A stretch of DNA of 64,000 nt from Daphnia carinata. Its lineage: Eukaryota; Arthropoda; Branchiopoda; Diplostraca; Daphniidae. The stretch lies in contig NC_081331.1 in the NCBI RefSeq assembly GCF_022539665.2, forward strand, positions 11,130,638 to 11,194,637, in the 5' to 3' direction. Numbering within the stretch: position 1 is the first letter of the stretch; every line of letters begins with the position of its first letter. Below are positions 59,684-64,000 of the stretch, one piece after another. The notes under the pieces were generated by a model that did not search any database, was not told the origin of the DNA, and saw only the letters and a list, made by a program, of their open reading frames with translations. The translations under genes and the position numbers were made by a program.

Positions 59684-62232
59684 TGTCTTGTGTAAGTTTT
59701 GACGTAGACCCTAAAGGCTTTTTTTTTCGGTCGGGGCGGCAATGACCGCTGGCGCACTACCACACAGCCGTACACGTTAGATGAAGGGGAGGGATGCACC
59801 CGAAACACACAACAGTTGTTTTTTAGGGAATGTGAACGCATAGCCTCTCGCAAGACATCGTAACAGCTTCCTAACTGTTTTTTTGTTTTCTTTTTCGTTC
59901 AGTATTCTCTACGGTATACGAGTTCAATACTAAAATTCATTACAGTTCATTTCCTGGTATTAATACCGAAATGTAGCGATTTCAATGCTCGTTTGCTTGG
60001 CCGCCATCTTTTTGCCATCTCGTGTCGGTCACCCCATGCTGCGATTGCAACTTTTTTTTTTTTTCCTTAAAGTCATTATCTTCGTAGGTGTTTGAGTGGC
60101 AAAAGATGCAGTGTAATGCCATGCTGGTTTTGAAGACGGTTTTTGGCACTGCATTATTATTTTTATTTTTCTTTTGATCAAGACACCATCTGCCTCTTTT
60201 TTTGTGGTGGGTGTTAGAAACTTCATCTCGGACATCGTGAGAGCCAAGTTCAAGGTCTTTTGGATGTTATTGAGACTCCCGAACGAAAAAAAAACTAAGA
60301 CCGTCCCTTTCGATTTTGACTTTTAAATTAATGTGACATCATCAAGTGCGGAATTTTGACATCTGGTTGGTGGCAACATGTTCACGTACTGCTCGTGAGT
60401 GTGGCGTGACTAATCGAAAAGAAAGAAGAAAGAAAAGAAAGAAAAGACACAAACAACGAAAAGGTATTTTTATGTTGAAGAGGGGGGGGGCATTGCATTT
60501 CAAGGTGACGGGTTGGAATATAATTAAATTTTTCGGTTTGAGCCTCACCAGGTGTGTTAGTGTTGCAATGTGGGTGGGTAGAAAAAAAATGCAGGTTGTT
60601 TGCCACTGACCGGATGGGAAATTGAGGTCGGTATGACCAGCACCGGAAGAAGTTGGGTAGTGTGAAATATGCGTTTCGAATACTATAGAATTTGTTTTTA
60701 GAACGAATAGCTAAACTCAGTTAAATGGAGCATGATTTCTACGAAGATACTAGCAAGATGCTCTCATTTCGCGTCCTTTGCTACTATAATCGTCGATAAT
60801 TCCGGTTATTAAGAGGCGCAGCAGGAGAAAGCTGAGACTTGGAAATGGTTACGGGCTATTAGGTCAGTGTAACTGAAACACGTCCATCTGCGGACATTTT
60901 CTTGTTATGGAAGTGAAGACGTTGACAATGCCTTTGGGCAAACTGTTTTGCATCCGAAATCTGGATATTTTGTCAGTTTTCATTCGGCCCAAAGATCGTG
61001 TTCTGCGATGTAGAGCGCAAGAGCGACCATGCCAGTCGGGGCCGTTTGAGAGTCCGAACATTTTTTTGTTCAACTCTCCGTCTCGTCTTTCATTTCTCAA
61101 CTTTCATTTCATCAGGAGAAACCTGCAGTTTACGAGAGGAAACAGGTGATGCTTGGATGAGCCCAGCACAGCAGTTCTTGTATAATAGGTGGATGGCTGT
61201 TTTCTGGCGATGGAAGTGGTTGAACGATCACGATTTTAATTGCCAAAACTTGAGAATTAGGTTAGTTTTTAAGTTCTTAGAACGAAGACAGCTGCACTCT
61301 GGTTGAATGGAGCGATTTTTTTTTATTTTGGTACTGGATTCTCGTGTGGAAACACTGCCATCTACAGGCAGAAATTTCAATAGAATATTGAACGGGGAAA
61401 AAAATATATTCTGCTACGCTGCACTTACATGGCTGATGAAAGGTAACTAAAGCCACACGCGCGACGTGAACAAATGCCAAAGAAAACCTAAGCAATCCGA
61501 TTAAGCGACCGGTTAGAGCATGCACTAGATAAAGTCTTGCGGTACTTTTGTTTTCGAATGTTAGGCAGTCAGTGAGGCTCTTTGTTTTGATCCGTTACGA
61601 CGTCCATGCGCTCAGTGGCGCGTATAAGAAAAGAGAATTTCTGGTATTTTATCCCTTTTAACTACCCTTTTCCCCTTTCCTTTATTAACTGTAAGTTTCG
61701 TTGCGTGCGGTAGAAAAGCAAAATTCTATTCCGACCGGCGTCTGCTACCATTTTAGAAGATGCACAGTCACGGACAAGCTCTTCCTACTACTCGATTGTT
61801 TTGTTTTTTTATTGTGCGGGTCTTTTTTCTTCTTTATGCCGTTGGATTTTTCTTTTTGTTCTTAGAAACAAGTCAGAATTGTGCAAATTCGATGAATCGA
61901 ATCGAGTTATCATGGAATAGAAAGTCAAGTACTGAGATTGGATTACATTATACGTTTTTTTTCTGGGCTTGTCTCTACCCGTTATACGAACGAGTTTGTT
62001 TTTTTTGGCGAGTTTGGATGTCCTAATCTTCTCGCTTTCTCCATTTTCACATTTAAGTTTCAAAAATAAGTCAGGAAAACGAAGAGCAAACATTGTTATT
62101 TATTCTGTGCCCTTTTATTAAATATTTGCCTTTAGGTTTTAAATGGGATAGCCGCAACCCTCTACTCAAGTAGAAACATTGCAGCGACACACCCACTTTA
62201 AGAGCTAGAGCTAACAGAAAAATAAATACGAG
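58412..62232. other. long spacer upstream of the cordon-bleu-like gene
   Basis: This 3.8-kb stretch has no convincing coding exon. Its left end is the CCDC47 promoter. A GC-rich block at about 59290-59420 (CCCGCCATTC, GGCGCGGAGCGCGCC), with an initiator-like CTCTCAGTTGG, could be the promoter and first untranslated exon of the cordon-bleu-like gene, ending at a donor near 59465 (CTG|GTGGGTAA). If so, the rest is a 2.6-kb first intron. Many T/A runs and a GT microsatellite are present. Open frames of 60-100 codons on both strands look like chance. Confidence 0.35.
59637..59682 (+). repeat. (GT)n microsatellite
   Basis: About 20 GT dinucleotides with one interruption (GTCT). Simple repeat, likely polymorphic in length. 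Confidence 0.9.
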
Positions 62233-64000
62233 ATGAAGATGGTACCGGCCCCACCACCGATGACCTCTTCACCCATTATGTCTTCAGCTCACCAACAGTT
62301 CGAGGTGACGGAAGACACACCCGTCGACTTCCTGGAGGGATGCATGGAGATTCTAGTCATCTTCCCCAACGAGAAGAGCATTCTCATGTCTATCCAACGG
62401 AGGTACGTTTCCTTGTTTTCTACAAATGATTTTTAATCCAGTTGTTTTAAACGAATGTATAAAGAGAGTGAAGGAATGAAAAAGAAAAGAGATATCATAG
62501 TTAAAAGAGAATAAACCGGTTTGTCGTGACATTCCCGATTTTTGTGTGTGTGCAACGGTAAAAATTGTTATGTGAAGAGGCGAATGAAACGGGAGAAGAG
62601 AAAGCATTCCTAAGTACAGACGGCCCAACTCACGAGCTGTTATTACTTTTAGGATTGTGACCTGCAATCGTGATTCAAATCGACTATTGTTTTACTTTAA
62701 CCTGTACGAAACGCTTCGTTTTGAGTCGTTATTAAATTTGCTGTGCTGTGAAATTAAAACACCATCGTGATGTTTTCGTATTTATTTTTTTTGATGCAGG
62801 ATGCCAATGTTGGATCTGTTGATTCACGTGACGGCGGCCAACAAGATCTCGCCGGCAGCTCACTTGCTTCAAGTCACGGACGAGGAGGGCCGGTTCTTGC
62901 CCCACAAGCCCAGCACGCCCATCGGTATGCGCACCCAAACACACTGCTTACGACGTAGTTGTAGAAATTGCCATTCTTTTATCCTCCCTCTCCCACCCCT
63001 TCACCAGTTGTCCTGGATCAATATTGGGCTCTTGCGGGTTTATTGACGAGGAAAGAAATTGAAAGGCAACGCTAATGAGGGGACGAAAGGGACTCGACTT
63101 GGCTTTTTGCCTTCTTTTTTATTGCTTTATTTTATATAAATTTTTTGTTGTTTTCATGCCATCTCATTAGTAAACATACTTGTATACGTGCTCTACATGA
63201 CAGGTTCGCTGAATGCTCACAAGGTCTACATCCTAGCCAAGAATCGATTGATGTCTGATCGATCGGATAGTCGCTCCAGTAACGCGAAATCTTCTTCAGC
63301 TTCTCAGTTTGAGCAATCGTTTCGTGTGCAGGTTAGTAAACGTGTTCCAACAAGCATTCGGTGTCGTGACTAACAAATGAGTCCGTGTCTAATCTTCATC
63401 AAAGCAAGAAAGAGAAAAAGAAAATGAAATAGAATATTTTTAGCTTCCGGCGTGAATTCAAACGGCGAGTGCTTTTCCAACTTTTCTTTCCGCTCAAGGA
63501 TGATCTCTTTTTTGAAGAAACATAAATTATTTATGATGTATATATATATTTTTATTATTTTTCATTTTTGTTCTTCTCTTTTTGTCCGCCAGGTGCGCCT
63601 TCCTCGCAATCAGTTGTTCGTGACCCGCGTGACGGGCCGGACGCAGCTCGCCGACCTGCTTCACACTGTGTGCAACGAGAAGGCTTTGGACCCACGACAT
63701 TATGAGCTCAGACACCCAGGTATATTTGCCATCCCATCTACGACATACCCGTGTGTGTGTGAGTGTGTGTGTATATATATGTCGGGGGGGTTTATGCTGT
63801 AATCCGCAGCCCCCTCCCCAATCGACCTTATAAAAGAGATAGGGCGGTGTAGATAAACAAGGCGCGGACTATTACCCTACCTTGCGAGGATTTTCGGCTG
63901 ATAACGTGTGAACTGAAAACTTCCACCTCACCCTCCCCCTTTGCCCGCTGTGGTATTATCGCTTGTAAAAGCATTGTTTCGTAGTTGCGTGTCCCAATAG
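62233..64000 (+). CDS. COBL: cordon-bleu-like protein, N-terminal exons (partial)
   Basis: Cordon-bleu proteins nucleate or organise actin through C-terminal WH2 domains; here only the N-terminal part is in the window. Four exons are visible (62233-62402, 62800-62924, 63204-63331, 63593-63719), all in phase, and the reading frame continues past the right edge through a donor at 63720. The N-terminus is proline-rich (MVPAPPPMTSSP). It is followed by a Cobl-type ubiquitin-like fold: MEILVIFPNEKSILMSI, MPMLDLLIHVTAANKISPAAH, then VRLPRNQLFVTRVTGRTQLADLL and ALDPRHYELRHP. The start is the first ATG of the conserved exon; 5' untranslated exons probably lie up to 3 kb upstream. The symbol is a family name, not a proven orthologue. 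Confidence 0.75.

Noticed and set aside
59593-59853. Minus-strand frame with a His/Thr repeat
   Set aside because: It is the translation of the GT microsatellite.
1-64000. CRISPR arrays, operons, Shine-Dalgarno sites and other prokaryotic features
   Set aside because: The window is spliced eukaryotic DNA; no regularly spaced short repeats of CRISPR type were seen.

Overview
This is eukaryotic nuclear DNA from a gene-dense, AT-rich invertebrate genome. Introns are mostly 50-90 nt with plain GT-AG ends, genes carry many small exons, and neighbouring genes are packed on both strands with short divergent or convergent spacers. The protein set (zizimin-type DOCK, a cordon-bleu-like protein, secreted DUF4789-type proteins) points to an arthropod. 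The compact layout would fit a cladoceran crustacean such as Daphnia, but the species is an inference and was not read from a marker gene. Gene models were assembled by hand from conserved protein segments and splice sites. Exon phases and total lengths were checked and agree closely with the usual family lengths.

Left part (1-24.1 kb) is ordinary and gene-rich: NDUFA2 (+), two C2H2 zinc-finger genes (-), OSTF1 (+, with a probable GC-AG intron), the complete 25-exon DNA polymerase alpha catalytic subunit POLA1 (+), EMC4 (-), and a complete 33-exon DOCK9/10/11 (zizimin) gene (+) with two tiny in-phase exons.

Middle part (24.16-42.3 kb) is the accessory region. A 7.36-kb segment is present twice in direct tandem (24164-31528 and 31529-38880) and is nearly identical between copies. 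Each copy carries a WDR91 gene cut off before its WD40 domain, a divergent two-exon small ORF, a decaying coiled-coil gene, and two older, diverged copies of a hairpin-rich element of about 380-520 bp. A fifth copy of that element lies inverted at 39.4-39.9 kb. tRNA-like sequences sit at the ends of the units, and a perfect 67-bp inverted repeat (a MITE-like foldback) lies at 41.6-41.9 kb.

Right part (42.3-64 kb) holds an unidentified small multi-exon gene (-), SCCPDH (+), a secreted or membrane DUF4789-type gene (+), a diverged remnant of the same family, TCP1/CCT-alpha (-), a second DUF4789-type gene nested on the opposite strand inside a TCP1 intron, an unidentified 159-aa gene (+), CCDC47 (-), and the first four coding exons of a cordon-bleu-like gene (+) that runs off the right end.

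The genes do not form one pathway. EMC4 and CCDC47 both act in ER membrane-protein insertion machinery, but they are about 43 kb apart and their shared presence is probably chance. The most notable signals are the fresh tandem duplication with its truncated gene, the conserved hairpin element that outlasts its decaying surroundings, and the nested DUF4789 paralogue.
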